From: Pseudoalteromonas piscicida | GTDB lineage: Bacteria; Pseudomonadota; Gammaproteobacteria; Enterobacterales; Alteromonadaceae | Length of the DNA: 64,000 nucleotides | Reading direction: 5' to 3' | Assembly: GCF_002744175.1 (NCBI RefSeq) | Contig: NZ_NKHF01000068.1 | Location: 1 to 64,000 of the forward strand | Shown here: positions 45,158-55,173 of the stretch, piece by piece | Layout: each line of letters starts with the position of its first letter | Position numbering within the stretch: the first letter of the stretch is position 1 | Program-made: the position numbers and the translations under genes | Notes under the pieces: generated by a model | Databases searched by the model: none | Told to the model about the DNA's origin: nothing | Seen by the model: only the letters and a program-made list of their open reading frames with translations

Positions 45158-45603
45158 TTATTATTGTCAATCCAGTGATTGTTTACATTTACTCATAAAG
45201 ATTTAATTATCCCTAAAATGGCAACTGTTGTTTTCTTGCCCTCTTGGTACCTAAAAAGTGTAATTTCTTGTGTTTGTTTTGTTTCTTTTTTGGGGTTTTG
45301 TTGGTTTTGGGGTTTCTTTATTGTTGCAAAGTTGTGTTTCTGTTTTGGGGGTGTGGTTTGATTGTTTCATTTTTGGGTTGTTTTGCTGGTATTTTGCGCT
45401 TTTTTGTCTTGAAAACAGTAATTTATTTGTTTATTTTTTGTGTCTTTATTGGGTAATTGCAAAAATCGGTGCAATATTCCTTGATTATTTTACGTTTGGC
45501 TGTTTAATATATTGCGGTAATGTTGCTGTTTAAGATGATTCTAAAAGCAACTAATAATAAATAACACAAGCTGTTTACAATAAAATAATCCAGGGTGATT
45601 CAC
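45158..45603. other. Intergenic leader with an extreme T/G-rich, C-poor tract
   Basis: From about 45256 to 45462 the plus strand is mostly T and G with few C or A, including G runs at 45292-45295, 45309-45312, 45347-45351 and 45375-45377. Long overlapping open frames (hydrophobic) result from the lack of stops and are not genes. It precedes a highly expressed-looking TonB receptor, and may be its long U-rich untranslated leader, a possible G-quadruplex region, or a promoter-proximal element. Confidence 0.45.
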
Positions 45604-48441
45604 ATGATAAACAATAAGTTAACTAAAGCCGTTCGTTTAGCGATCGCTTTTGGTGGTGCTAGTGCCGCTGTATTCACAGGAAACGCTATTGCTGAAGAAG
45701 AAGGCGCTGAAAGCGTCGAGAGAATTCAGGTCACGGGTTCACGTATCAAGCGTACTGATATTGAAACTACTGTTCCAATCACTTCAATTGGTCGTTCTGA
45801 CATTGTACAAATGGGTGCGTTAAACGTTGCAGACGTACTAAACCAAAGCCCTGTAACCATTGCTGGTTCTGACCAATCAAACTCAGCTTTCACAACATCA
45901 GGCGTTGGTCTGAATACTACATCTTTACGTAACCTAGGTGAAAGTCGTACTTTGGTGCTTGTTAATGGTCGTCGCTTTGTTTCTGGTGTTTCACCATCTT
46001 CAGGCTACGCTGTTGACTTGAACTCGATCCCAACATCGATGATTGAGCGTATCGATATTCTTAAAAGCGCATCATCTGCCGTTTATGGTTCAGATGCTGT
46101 TGCTGGTGTAGTAAACATCATTTTACGTGACCAATTCGAAGGTGTTGAAATTAATGCTCAGACTGGTATTTCTGAAGAGTCAGACCGTGAAAAGTATACT
46201 CTGAACCTAACCGGCGGTAACGCTTGGGATACGGGTAGCGTAACAGTAGCGATCGGTTACGATGACGATAAAGGCTTAAAGTCAACAGACCGTGAGTTTT
46301 CTGCAAAAGACCGTGCTATCTTGGTTGATGAAGATGGTAACGAGTACGTTGGTGAGGTGTTCTCTTCATACCCACCACAAGGGCGTGTAGGTGGTTATAA
46401 CGCCGATGGTACGCCATATACAGGAACCGACAGCTTTAACCGAGCTTCTTATCGTCAGCTAGTTACTCCTCTTGAGCGTAAGTACGCTGCAGTAAACTTC
46501 AGACAAGAGTTAAGCGACACAGTATCAATGTTTACTGAAGCCAACTGGAACTCGTCGAAGACATATGATTCAACGATCGAGCCTACGCCGTTTAGTATTG
46601 GTGATGTATTCCTAAATGACCGTGGGGGCACAGGTGGTATTAAGCTAGGTAACCCATTAGTACCTGAATTGCTGCGTAATAATTTGATTCAGGACTCAAT
46701 TGATGATCCTGACAGAGAAACGCTAACACTTGACGATAACATTCCTGGTTTAGTTCGTCGTATGGTTGAGTTTGGTGCGCGTTCAACAGACCTTGAGCGT
46801 GACACAATCCGTATCGCAACAGGTGTTAACTGGTTTATTAATGATGATTGGTCACTTGAAACTTATGTTTCTTGGGGTAAAACGGATCAGCGTCAAGAAA
46901 ATGGTGGTCAGGTTAACATCGAACGTGCTGCACAAGCGTTCAACGTGGAATTCAACTCTGAAACTGGTCAACTTCAGTGTGTTGACGAAATTTCTCGTCT
47001 ACAAGGCTGTGTTCCACTAGACTTGTTCGGTGAAGGCTCTATTTCACCAGAAGCTGTTGACTATGTTCGTGTTCCTGCAAAAGTATTCGGTCAAACAGAG
47101 CAGTTTGTTATTGCTTCATCGCTAGTTGGTACGCTACCTGTAGAGCTTCAAGGTGGTAACATTGGCGTGGCATTCGGTGTTGAACACCGCCTTGAAAAAG
47201 GTGTTTTCCAACCTGGTGACCTTGCACAAACTGGTGCGTCAAGTACTAACCGTTCGTTACCAACAGATGGTAGCTTCTATACAAACGATTACTATGCAGA
47301 AGCAATTGTTCCAATCCTAGAAAATCTAGAACTAGACCTTGCGGCTCGTTACTCTGACCATGAGATTGTAGGTGGTCAAACAACTTGGAATGTTGGTGTG
47401 CAGTACAGCCCGATCGAGTCACTTAAACTACGTGCATCTGCTGCAACGGCGATTAGAACACCTAACATCGCTGACTTGTTCGGTGGTCGTGGTCAAACAT
47501 TCGCTGGCGTAACAGATCCTTGTAGTGGTATTAAAGCATCAGACACTGGTAACGTAGCAACAAACTGTTTATCAATTCCTGAAATTGCAGCACGTGTAGC
47601 ACGTGATGGTGAGTTTGTACTAACTCAGACAGAGTCGCAAAGCACAGGCGGTTTCATTGGTGGTAGTGTTGATGTTAAAGAAGAAACGTCAGATTCTTAT
47701 AGCTTAGGTGCTATTTGGCAGATCACTGATAACTTCTCAATGACAGTGGATTACTATGACATCACTGTTGAAGATGCAATTTCAACTACTTCTCGTACAA
47801 CAGTGCTAAACCGTTGTTTCGATGTAGCTGCTGCTAACTTTGACCCAAGCTGTGGTGGTAACGCCAAACGTGATGTTAACGGTGCATTGTTTGAAGTTAA
47901 CTCTGGTACAAGTAACGAAAACAATCTCTATACAACGGGTGTAGACATTGAGTTTAACTATAACCTTGAGACAGAGTTTGGTGATTTCAACGCTCAACTA
48001 CTTTGGAACCATATTTCTAAGTTCGATGAAGAAGGTATTGAAAGTGGTGATGTTGTAGAGCGTGCTGGTGAAATCTTTACCCCTGACAATCGCGCTAACT
48101 TGAATGTTGGTTACACAAAAGATGACTTAAGTGTTTCATGGCGCATGAGATACTGGGAAAGATCACTTGACAGTGCAGATGGTGGCAACTTCAACTTCAC
48201 GAACTTCGGTCCTTTGGAAAAGTATAACGAGTACCCATCAGCGGTTTATCATGACCTAGCTGCAACATACCACTTTACAGATAGCACGGAAGTTACATTC
48301 AACATCCGTAACCTATTTGATAAAGAACCAGCAATTGCACCACAAGGTACTTCTGCAGGTGGTACAGGTATCAATACGGTATCTGAAGCTTACGACGTAA
48401 CAGGTCGTTACTTCCAGTTAAGCCTTACAACTAAGTTCTAA
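45604..48441 (+). CDS. TonB-dependent receptor, outer-membrane importer (copy 1)
   Basis: 945 aa from the ATG at 45604 (AGGG upstream; an in-frame GTG lies at 45595). Signal peptide ends near GNAIA, and a plug domain starts with ESVERIQVTGSRIKR, then RSDIVQMGALNVADVLNQ, SLRNLGESRTLVLVNGRRF and SSAVYGSDAVAGVVNIILR. Barrel ends in LSLTTKF. This belongs to the large receptors common in marine Alteromonadales for saccharides, peptides or other ligands; substrate unknown. Codons such as CGT, GGT and AAC dominate, suggesting strong expression. No transporter or enzyme gene lies beside it. Confidence 0.92.
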   Translation: MINNKLTKAVRLAIAFGGASAAVFTGNAIAEEEGAESVERIQVTGSRIKRTDIETTVPITSIGRSDIVQMGALNVADVLNQSPVTIAGSDQSNSAFTTSGVGLNTTSLRNLGESRTLVLVNGRRFVSGVSPSSGYAVDLNSIPTSMIERIDILKSASSAVYGSDAVAGVVNIILRDQFEGVEINAQTGISEESDREKYTLNLTGGNAWDTGSVTVAIGYDDDKGLKSTDREFSAKDRAILVDEDGNEYVGEVFSSYPPQGRVGGYNADGTPYTGTDSFNRASYRQLVTPLERKYAAVNFRQELSDTVSMFTEANWNSSKTYDSTIEPTPFSIGDVFLNDRGGTGGIKLGNPLVPELLRNNLIQDSIDDPDRETLTLDDNIPGLVRRMVEFGARSTDLERDTIRIATGVNWFINDDWSLETYVSWGKTDQRQENGGQVNIERAAQAFNVEFNSETGQLQCVDEISRLQGCVPLDLFGEGSISPEAVDYVRVPAKVFGQTEQFVIASSLVGTLPVELQGGNIGVAFGVEHRLEKGVFQPGDLAQTGASSTNRSLPTDGSFYTNDYYAEAIVPILENLELDLAARYSDHEIVGGQTTWNVGVQYSPIESLKLRASAATAIRTPNIADLFGGRGQTFAGVTDPCSGIKASDTGNVATNCLSIPEIAARVARDGEFVLTQTESQSTGGFIGGSVDVKEETSDSYSLGAIWQITDNFSMTVDYYDITVEDAISTTSRTTVLNRCFDVAAANFDPSCGGNAKRDVNGALFEVNSGTSNENNLYTTGVDIEFNYNLETEFGDFNAQLLWNHISKFDEEGIESGDVVERAGEIFTPDNRANLNVGYTKDDLSVSWRMRYWERSLDSADGGNFNFTNFGPLEKYNEYPSAVYHDLAATYHFTDSTEVTFNIRNLFDKEPAIAPQGTSAGGTGINTVSEAYDVTGRYFQLSLTTKF

Positions 48442-49012
48442 TACTTAGAATTTTTAAACTAAAATCGGCCTCAATAGAGGCCGATTTTTTTGCCTTTAGT
48501 TTATTTGAACATGGGTAATTTAAAAACTGATAAATAATGGTTATTAATTGTTACCCAGATTTTGCGCCTAACCTCCTCTCTTTTTGTTACTTGCCACTCA
48601 AAATCACTCAGTAAGGGGTGGTTCATTATTGAACTTATTGGATGAAATGCACTCTCGTTTAGGCGTAAATTGAGCGGAAAAGATAACAGCTTCTGTATTT
48701 TGTTAAGGGGATGTACCTGATTTGGGGCGTGTATGGCTTTTTTGAAAAAAATTAAACTTTTTTTGAACTTTATTTGAAGCTAATTAAGCTTATGTATTTT
48801 AAGAATATTTCTTTCTGTTGGAATGTGAAGTTTGGAATCGATTTAGTTTAAATTATGAAAATGGATGTTGACCCTATGTTGGTACTAAAAGTAGTATAGT
48901 CCCACATGAAGTGATTTGTTCCTAATGTTAGACAGATTTGTTCTTGTATAAGTGTCTGATATTAAGGCTTTTTTCCGATTGTTCACATAAAAATAAAATC
49001 AGGGAGAAATCA
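48442..49012. other. Intergenic region between the two TonB receptors
   Basis: After the terminator of the first receptor (48462-48490), about 520 bp are AT-rich with no ORF of coding quality. It should contain the promoter of the second receptor. Nothing else stands out. Confidence 0.4.
48462..48490 (+). terminator. Terminator after TonB receptor copy 1
   Basis: Stem AATCGGCCTC / GAGGCCGATT with loop AATA, followed by a T run. Confidence 0.88.
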
Positions 49013-51697
49013 ATGTTAACTAATAAAGTAAACAAGGCTGTACGCCTTGGACTTGTCTTCGGTGCAGCTTCTACTGCTGTTTTAAGCGCAACAGCTGCTG
49101 CTGAAGAACAAAGTGCAGAGTCAGTTGAGCGTATTCAGGTAACTGGCTCACGTATTAAACGTGCAGATCTTGAAGGCGCTTCACCTGTTGTTTCTATTTC
49201 AAACGAACAGATGACTAACTTAGGCTTCCATAACGTTCAAGACGTACTAGAAAACATCACGTCAGTTACTGGTGCCTTAACTACCCAAAGTATTCACGGT
49301 TTCACGCCGGCGGCTTCATCTGTTAACCTAAGAAACGCAGGTTCAAACAGAACGCTTACACTAGTAAATGGTAAGCGTTTGGTTCAGTATCCAAAAGCAC
49401 TTGGTGGTACTAGTACATTCCAAAATACTGGTAACCTTCCTATTGAAGCTATCGCTCGTATTGATATCTTGACAGCTGGTGCGTCAGCAATCTATGGTGC
49501 GGACGCTGTTGGTGGGGTAATCAACGTAATTCTTAAAGAAAACTTTGAAGGCTCAGCGCTAAAAGTAAAATCGACTCGCTACTCTGAAAGCGGTGGTGCG
49601 ACTAACCAGTTTGCATACTCTGTAGGTGCAAGCTCTGACAAACTTAATGTTTCTTTGTTCCTAGAATATGAAGACAGCAAAGATATTAAGGCAACTCAGC
49701 GTGAAGAGTTTGGTGTTCATACGGATAAAGTCCCACATACAGAGCGTTCTAATTATAGCTCTTACGGTGCGCGTATTGACGGCCCAGGTACTTCTAGCGA
49801 TTATACATTGCCTAAAGACCGTTGTAATAATGAAGGTTTCTTCTACGATGATGCCAATGCGCGTTGTGGTTTTGACCGTTCAACAATGCGTGACCTAAAA
49901 CCTGCAACAACAAAAGGTATCGCACTAACTACTTTCAATTATCAGCTTGCCGATGAGCATAAGCTTTATGGTCGTTTCCAATATAGCCGCTCAACGTCAC
50001 AACGCGATATTGAAGCTATGGGTATCAACGATGTGACCGTAGATATCGCTGGTGACAAAGCAACCTTAAACCTTGACGAGCATAGCAAAGAGTTTAACCG
50101 TGATTCATTCTGGGGCGGTCAATTTGCAGACGCTAGATATGTTGACGGTGAGTATACAGTAATTCGTCGTTTACATGAATTTGGTCCGCGTGGAAATGAA
50201 ACAACGGGCACAGAGCATGGCTTTAATCTTGGTTTAGACGGTCAGATCAATGATACAACTTACTACCAAGTCGAGTGGGCATACGCAAATGCACAAGTTG
50301 ATGTTGTAAATGAAACTTATGCAACAATCGACGGTATGTTTAAGTTCTTATCTGCCGGTGAAAACGGCCGAAATCTACTTGACCCGTTCTCTGAAGAAGA
50401 CGTGAACTCTGTTAAGTATGTACCGAGTGAACGTAACAAGTCTTCACAAAACAATTTCTCAGCAAACATTTCTGGTACTGCCATGGAGCTTGCTGCTGGT
50501 GCATTAGATTATTCTGCAGGTGTTGAGTACACCAAACAAACTTTTGCAACTGCTTCAGATACAGAAAGTGAAAAAGGTGCAATCCTAACAACAGGTGGTT
50601 CTTCAGGCGCGGGCTCTCGTGATTTCTACTCTGTTTATACAGAAGTGAGAGCAGATATCACAGAGACTATCGTTCTAAACGCAGCTGTACGTTACGATGA
50701 TTATAGTGACTTTGGTGGAAATGTTACGCCTCAGGTTAGTATTGAGTATCGTCCAACTGAAGAGCTTTTATTACGTGCTGCTTATGCTGACGTATTCCGT
50801 GCTCCAGATATGCAACGTGTTTACGGTGATCCTTCAAATGGCTTTTCTACAGTTATTGACTACAAAAAATGTAAAGAGCTAGGTGGTAAACCTGGAGATG
50901 AACTAGCGGGCACAACTGAATGTCACGAGCATCACATCAGCACAATTACCGGCGGTAACAAAGATCTTGAAGCTGAAACAGGTTACAGTGTAAACCTAGG
51001 TTTAGTTTATGGTACTGAAAACTTCGATTTGACACTTGATGCTTGGAAGTGGGAATTGGACGACATGGTATCGACAGTAAGTGCAACACGTATCGCTCGT
51101 GAATATGAAACTTACGGTGATAATATTACACGCGATGCAAACGGCAGTATCACTCTGATTAATGCAACAGCACAAAACTTGTCGTTCTCTACAGTGTCTG
51201 GTATTGACTTCGATACAGGTTATCGTTTCGATTTAGCTGATTTAGGTAATCTACGTCTTGGCTTGAAAGGTACTTATCTTACAAAATCTGAGTCACAGCT
51301 TGATCCGACATCAGAAGTACGTGATGAGCTGAATGACTATGGTTTACTTCCTGAGTTGAAGTTGAATGCGTCGATTGTTTGGAACTTTGATGACCTTAAG
51401 ATAAGCGTATTTGGCCGTTATACTGATAGAGTAAATGGTACAAACTACTATGATCTTAAAGACGCAACGGACAACACAACTAACGGTGGTAAGGTGAAAG
51501 TTGCATCTCAAACAACATGGAATGCTTCTGCAAAATACTACTTCAACGATGAGACCTCGGTTATTGTTGGTGCATCAAACATCTTTAACAAGGGTCCAAG
51601 CTACGATCCAACAGATGCAAGCTGGCCGCATTACCCTCGTTCAATCTATAATGCGAATGGTCGTTCGGTATACGCTCAAATCGATTATAAATTCTAA
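49013..51697 (+). CDS. TonB-dependent receptor, outer-membrane importer (copy 2)
   Basis: 894 aa from the ATG at 49013 (AGGGAGAA upstream); the longer start at 48938 has no support. It is a paralogue of the receptor before it: both open with KAVRL, a similar signal region, and share SVERIQVTGSRIKR. Plug includes NVQDVLENITS, SVNLRNAGSNRTLTLVNGKRL and ASAIYGADAVGGVINVILK; the barrel ends YAQIDYKF. Same optimised codon use. Likely a tandem duplication that diverged in ligand. Confidence 0.92.
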   Translation: MLTNKVNKAVRLGLVFGAASTAVLSATAAAEEQSAESVERIQVTGSRIKRADLEGASPVVSISNEQMTNLGFHNVQDVLENITSVTGALTTQSIHGFTPAASSVNLRNAGSNRTLTLVNGKRLVQYPKALGGTSTFQNTGNLPIEAIARIDILTAGASAIYGADAVGGVINVILKENFEGSALKVKSTRYSESGGATNQFAYSVGASSDKLNVSLFLEYEDSKDIKATQREEFGVHTDKVPHTERSNYSSYGARIDGPGTSSDYTLPKDRCNNEGFFYDDANARCGFDRSTMRDLKPATTKGIALTTFNYQLADEHKLYGRFQYSRSTSQRDIEAMGINDVTVDIAGDKATLNLDEHSKEFNRDSFWGGQFADARYVDGEYTVIRRLHEFGPRGNETTGTEHGFNLGLDGQINDTTYYQVEWAYANAQVDVVNETYATIDGMFKFLSAGENGRNLLDPFSEEDVNSVKYVPSERNKSSQNNFSANISGTAMELAAGALDYSAGVEYTKQTFATASDTESEKGAILTTGGSSGAGSRDFYSVYTEVRADITETIVLNAAVRYDDYSDFGGNVTPQVSIEYRPTEELLLRAAYADVFRAPDMQRVYGDPSNGFSTVIDYKKCKELGGKPGDELAGTTECHEHHISTITGGNKDLEAETGYSVNLGLVYGTENFDLTLDAWKWELDDMVSTVSATRIAREYETYGDNITRDANGSITLINATAQNLSFSTVSGIDFDTGYRFDLADLGNLRLGLKGTYLTKSESQLDPTSEVRDELNDYGLLPELKLNASIVWNFDDLKISVFGRYTDRVNGTNYYDLKDATDNTTNGGKVKVASQTTWNASAKYYFNDETSVIVGASNIFNKGPSYDPTDASWPHYPRSIYNANGRSVYAQIDYKF

Positions 51698-51717
51698 TCT
51701 AATCTGATTTGATACCG

Positions 51718-51752
51718 AAAAGGCCTGAAACTATGTTTCAGGCCTTTTTTTA
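51718..51752 (+). terminator. Terminator after TonB receptor copy 2
   Basis: Stem AAAGGCCTGAAAC / GTTTCAGGCCTTT with a short loop and seven T. Confidence 0.88.
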
Positions 51753-51795
51753 TCAATATTAACTTGACTAAGATTTCAATTTTATCTTGCTAATC

Positions 51796-54132
51796 TCAAG
51801 TAATGTTAACCACTTTACTTGCCTTCCTATAGCGTATCTTAAACCCACTCCATGCGGGTAATTCCCAGCGCTTTGGTGCGTCTTTTCGTGTTCCACGTGA
51901 GTGAGTAAGCTCAATGCTTTTGCCTTTAAAGTTGTAGCTTACATGAATTGCTAACTCTGGCAGTGACCATGTTAACGGAAACTTCTCGATAAACGGTTGC
52001 AACTCCCAAGCCTCTATTTCATTAAAACAGAGATCTTGTTCGTTAATAAGCTCAAGATCCTCATATGTTTCAATACCAAGATTCACAAGTTGATTGCTCA
52101 AAAAGGTATGCAGATCTGGCACAGATGCATCATGTCCATGAAACTGGTAATACAAAGCGCTGTAGTTAATCTCGGTTTCGATTTGACTCGCCAAACCAGG
52201 GAAAAGAGTATCATTTTGGATAAGAAATACTAAGGCTTTAATAACATCTGTTGGGTGCTCAATGGGCGCGGTTTGGTGGCCTAATACTATGTCACTATAA
52301 TGGCTAACAAACTCCCCCCAAAGTGCGTCGTTGTCTATGTAGGCTGAGTGCAATTGCTGTTTACCTAAACCAATGTCGAGTAACTGTTTCTTGGTTAGCA
52401 TAGCGTTACACATGGCAAGAGTCTTAGCCTGCTTAGTGCCTCTTCCTGCTAGTGAGAAAGTGTCTAAAACTAATAATGCTTCTGCATTTTCGGACACTCT
52501 AGTCTGGTTGGAAAGGAGCACTTCAGTGTGCCCGTTGTTAAAACCATTGCGGCGATTTTGCTTGCTGATGTATACCCAGTTAGGCATTAATTTAGCTAAT
52601 TCAAGGATCAGTTTTTCATGGTCATAACTTGCCGCATTTTCTAATGCAGGTAAGGCAAAGGTTTCACGTAACAACGCGCTAAATTGTCTTGCTTCTTGCA
52701 ACGCTTCGGGTTCAATATTAATGAGATCTTCAGTACGTCCTCTAAGTACTGCGATAGCAATTTCTATATCGGAGCCATGTTTAAATTGATTATTGACTCT
52801 AGTAAGGCGCTCGACATCATTCGGCAGTTGATATACCCGAGCAGGCACAGACAATACCGAAACCAAATCAACCGCGGCTTGGCGAAGCGTATTAGAACTC
52901 ATCTGATGAATGATATAGCCAAACTCGAAGTCTACCGGAAGCGGATATAAACGCGCACCAAGCTCGGTCGCAATGCCATGCTTATCGATTGCTTCCAGTG
53001 CTAGTAGTTGCTGCTCTGCTATATCTAATGAGCGTTTTGGCAGTGGTTCGATAAAACTCAAAGACGAAATGCCTGTGGTTGCGCAGCCTGCTGCAAGTAC
53101 CAACTCAGCCAATGACTCTCTTTGAATTTCAGGCGGAGTACTGGCTATTAACGGTGCGTATTGACCATACAACCGAATGCAAATTCCCGCCTGTGTACGT
53201 CCTGCACGTCCCAAACGTTGCTTCGCTGAGTCTTTGCCTATGGCATCTAAGCCGAGCACTGTTTTACCAAGGCGCAAGTGGGTGCGACGCTCTAGCCCGG
53301 AGTCGATTACGCAAGTGACGTTGGGAATAGTAAGTGAAGTTTCTGCCACATTTGTTGCAAGAATAATACGACGGGTGTTTTGCACCGTAAGCGCAATATA
53401 TTGTGCCTCTGGGCTGCATCCACTATATAACCCTACAGCTATCACAGGTAAGGATTTTACCTTAGCTAGACAAGCTTGGATCTCAGCTTTACCTGGTAAA
53501 AAAACTAGAATGTCCCCTTGGCAATGCGTTAACGCATCTTGGCACGCACTAAAAACACGGCTATCCAGTTGCGCTTTATCGGGCATAGCTCGTGGCTCTG
53601 AGGCATGAAAATACTCTGCAACAGGGTAGAGTGACCCTTCGGACTCTAACACTGGCGCGTTCAAATAAGCCGCCAACTTTTGACTGTTTAGGGTTGCGGA
53701 AGTCACAATCAATTTGTGCGTTTGAGACTGTTTTAACAAAGCTAATAATAAGTCCATGTCCCAACGTCTTTCATGGAATTCATCTAGCATGACAACGCCA
53801 AAATCGGCAAGCTTATTGTCAAAAAACCACCTTAGTGCAACGCCAGGGGTGGCATAGATGACTTGCGAATCTGCTGAAAATTTGCCTTCAAATCGGATAG
53901 CAAACCCCACTTTTTCACCAAGTTGAGAATCACACTGTGCCGCGACATATTCAGCTAGGGAAGTACAGGCGATCCGTCTAGGTTCAACCACCAAAACTTT
54001 ACCATGTTTGGTTGCCCAAAGTGGCAGCTGAGTTGACTTGCCAGAGCCTGTTGTAGCACATACAACAATCGCACTTTGTTCACTTAGCGTTTTAGTAAAC
54101 TGAGGCTGTAAAGATTCAATAGGTAAAGACAT
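51796..54132 (-). CDS. hrpB: ATP-dependent RNA helicase HrpB
   Basis: 778 aa, DEAH-box. Walker A TTGSGKSTQLP, motif II LDEFHERRWD, motif VI QRLGRAGRTQAG, and the C-terminal HrpB-specific domain with NFKGKSIELTHSRGTRKDAPKRWE. Family helicases act on RNA; the role in most bacteria is undefined. Independent of its neighbours. Confidence 0.93.
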   Translation of the reverse strand: MSLPIESLQPQFTKTLSEQSAIVVCATTGSGKSTQLPLWATKHGKVLVVEPRRIACTSLAEYVAAQCDSQLGEKVGFAIRFEGKFSADSQVIYATPGVALRWFFDNKLADFGVVMLDEFHERRWDMDLLLALLKQSQTHKLIVTSATLNSQKLAAYLNAPVLESEGSLYPVAEYFHASEPRAMPDKAQLDSRVFSACQDALTHCQGDILVFLPGKAEIQACLAKVKSLPVIAVGLYSGCSPEAQYIALTVQNTRRIILATNVAETSLTIPNVTCVIDSGLERRTHLRLGKTVLGLDAIGKDSAKQRLGRAGRTQAGICIRLYGQYAPLIASTPPEIQRESLAELVLAAGCATTGISSLSFIEPLPKRSLDIAEQQLLALEAIDKHGIATELGARLYPLPVDFEFGYIIHQMSSNTLRQAAVDLVSVLSVPARVYQLPNDVERLTRVNNQFKHGSDIEIAIAVLRGRTEDLINIEPEALQEARQFSALLRETFALPALENAASYDHEKLILELAKLMPNWVYISKQNRRNGFNNGHTEVLLSNQTRVSENAEALLVLDTFSLAGRGTKQAKTLAMCNAMLTKKQLLDIGLGKQQLHSAYIDNDALWGEFVSHYSDIVLGHQTAPIEHPTDVIKALVFLIQNDTLFPGLASQIETEINYSALYYQFHGHDASVPDLHTFLSNQLVNLGIETYEDLELINEQDLCFNEIEAWELQPFIEKFPLTWSLPELAIHVSYNFKGKSIELTHSRGTRKDAPKRWELPAWSGFKIRYRKASKVVNIT

Positions 54133-54285
54133 AGCGGTTCATTTGCATTTTTTCGCCATAGTAACAAAGTTTGCTTGAAAAAGCGGGAGTCAGTACCAAT
54201 TTATCTTTGCAGACTTATTCAACTTGAACTAGGAATAAGAAGTTATTATTTCTAGATTTAGGTTACTTTATAAAGGCCTACAGCC

Positions 54286-55116
54286 ATGATAGAAATAGCG
54301 CTAATTGTTGGCCTTATTCTATTTGTTTCCTTGTATTGGAACTGGGAAAAAATTCAAAGAGTACGGTGGCAAAGAAAATACCAAGATCAAAGTCTAAGTG
54401 CGCCAGACAAACAGGTGCTGCTAAAGTACATGCCCATCTATCGCAATATGACAGATGCAGACCGCGAACAGCTAGAAAAACATATTATCTGGTTTCTTGG
54501 AGAAAAGCGCGTATTGGGTAGAGATGGGTTAAGGGTGTCACGAGCGATGAGTTTAATTATCGCAGCAGATGCTTGTTTACTGGTACTGAAGCAAAGTTGG
54601 CCACTGTATCCCAACGTAAAAGAAATACTGCTATACCCCAGTAGCTATTACGCGCCACAGACCTCAAGAGACGGTGCAGGTTTGGTTAGCTTTCACCAGA
54701 CAGTACGCCAAGGGGAGTCTTGGCCTGGAGGTACGTTAGTACTGAGTTGGCACGATGTGCTTGAGGGCAATCGATTACCTGAAGATGGTCACAATTTGGT
54801 ATTTCATGAATTCGCCCATCAACTTGACCAACAAACTGGTGCGACGAATGGAACTCCTACATTACCTATAGGAATGAGTTACCAAGAGTGGGGCAGGGTG
54901 CTATCAAAGGCTTACCAGCACTTAAAAATGCAGCTATCTTACAATATGCCTCATGCGATCCATTCATACGGTGCGACAAACGAAGCGGAGTTCTTTGCTG
55001 TGGTAACAGAAACATTTATTGAAAAACCGTATGAACTCAAACAGGAAAACCCAGAACTATACAATTTGCTGAAGGACTATTATCAGTTTGAGCCAAGAGA
55101 TTGGCAGCGACATTAG
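54286..55116 (+). CDS. mtfA: MtfA-type zinc metallopeptidase
   Basis: 276 aa. The zinc motif HEFAHQLD is clear, with a downstream EAEFFAVVTETF supplying a further acidic ligand, and FLGEKRVLGRDGLRV matches MtfA. An N-terminal hydrophobic segment is longer than in E. coli. MtfA in E. coli binds Mlc to relieve glucose-transport repression and has aminopeptidase activity. AAGG precedes the ATG. Confidence 0.88.
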   Translation: MIEIALIVGLILFVSLYWNWEKIQRVRWQRKYQDQSLSAPDKQVLLKYMPIYRNMTDADREQLEKHIIWFLGEKRVLGRDGLRVSRAMSLIIAADACLLVLKQSWPLYPNVKEILLYPSSYYAPQTSRDGAGLVSFHQTVRQGESWPGGTLVLSWHDVLEGNRLPEDGHNLVFHEFAHQLDQQTGATNGTPTLPIGMSYQEWGRVLSKAYQHLKMQLSYNMPHAIHSYGATNEAEFFAVVTETFIEKPYELKQENPELYNLLKDYYQFEPRDWQRH

Positions 55117-55132
55117 CAGCAAATATGAAATA

Positions 55133-55159
55133 AAAAAACCGCTCAGTAGAGCGGTTTTT
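55133..55159. terminator. Bidirectional terminator
   Basis: AAAAAACCGCTC / GAGCGGTTTTT with loop AGTA, between mtfA and deaD, which converge. Confidence 0.88.
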
Positions 55160-55173
55160 CTTAAGAGGTTCGA

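Noticed and set aside
45179-45533. Three overlapping hydrophobic plus-strand ORFs of 60-87 aa
   Set aside because: They come from a T/G-rich tract where stops are rare in all frames; none has a ribosome site and the compositions are artefactual.
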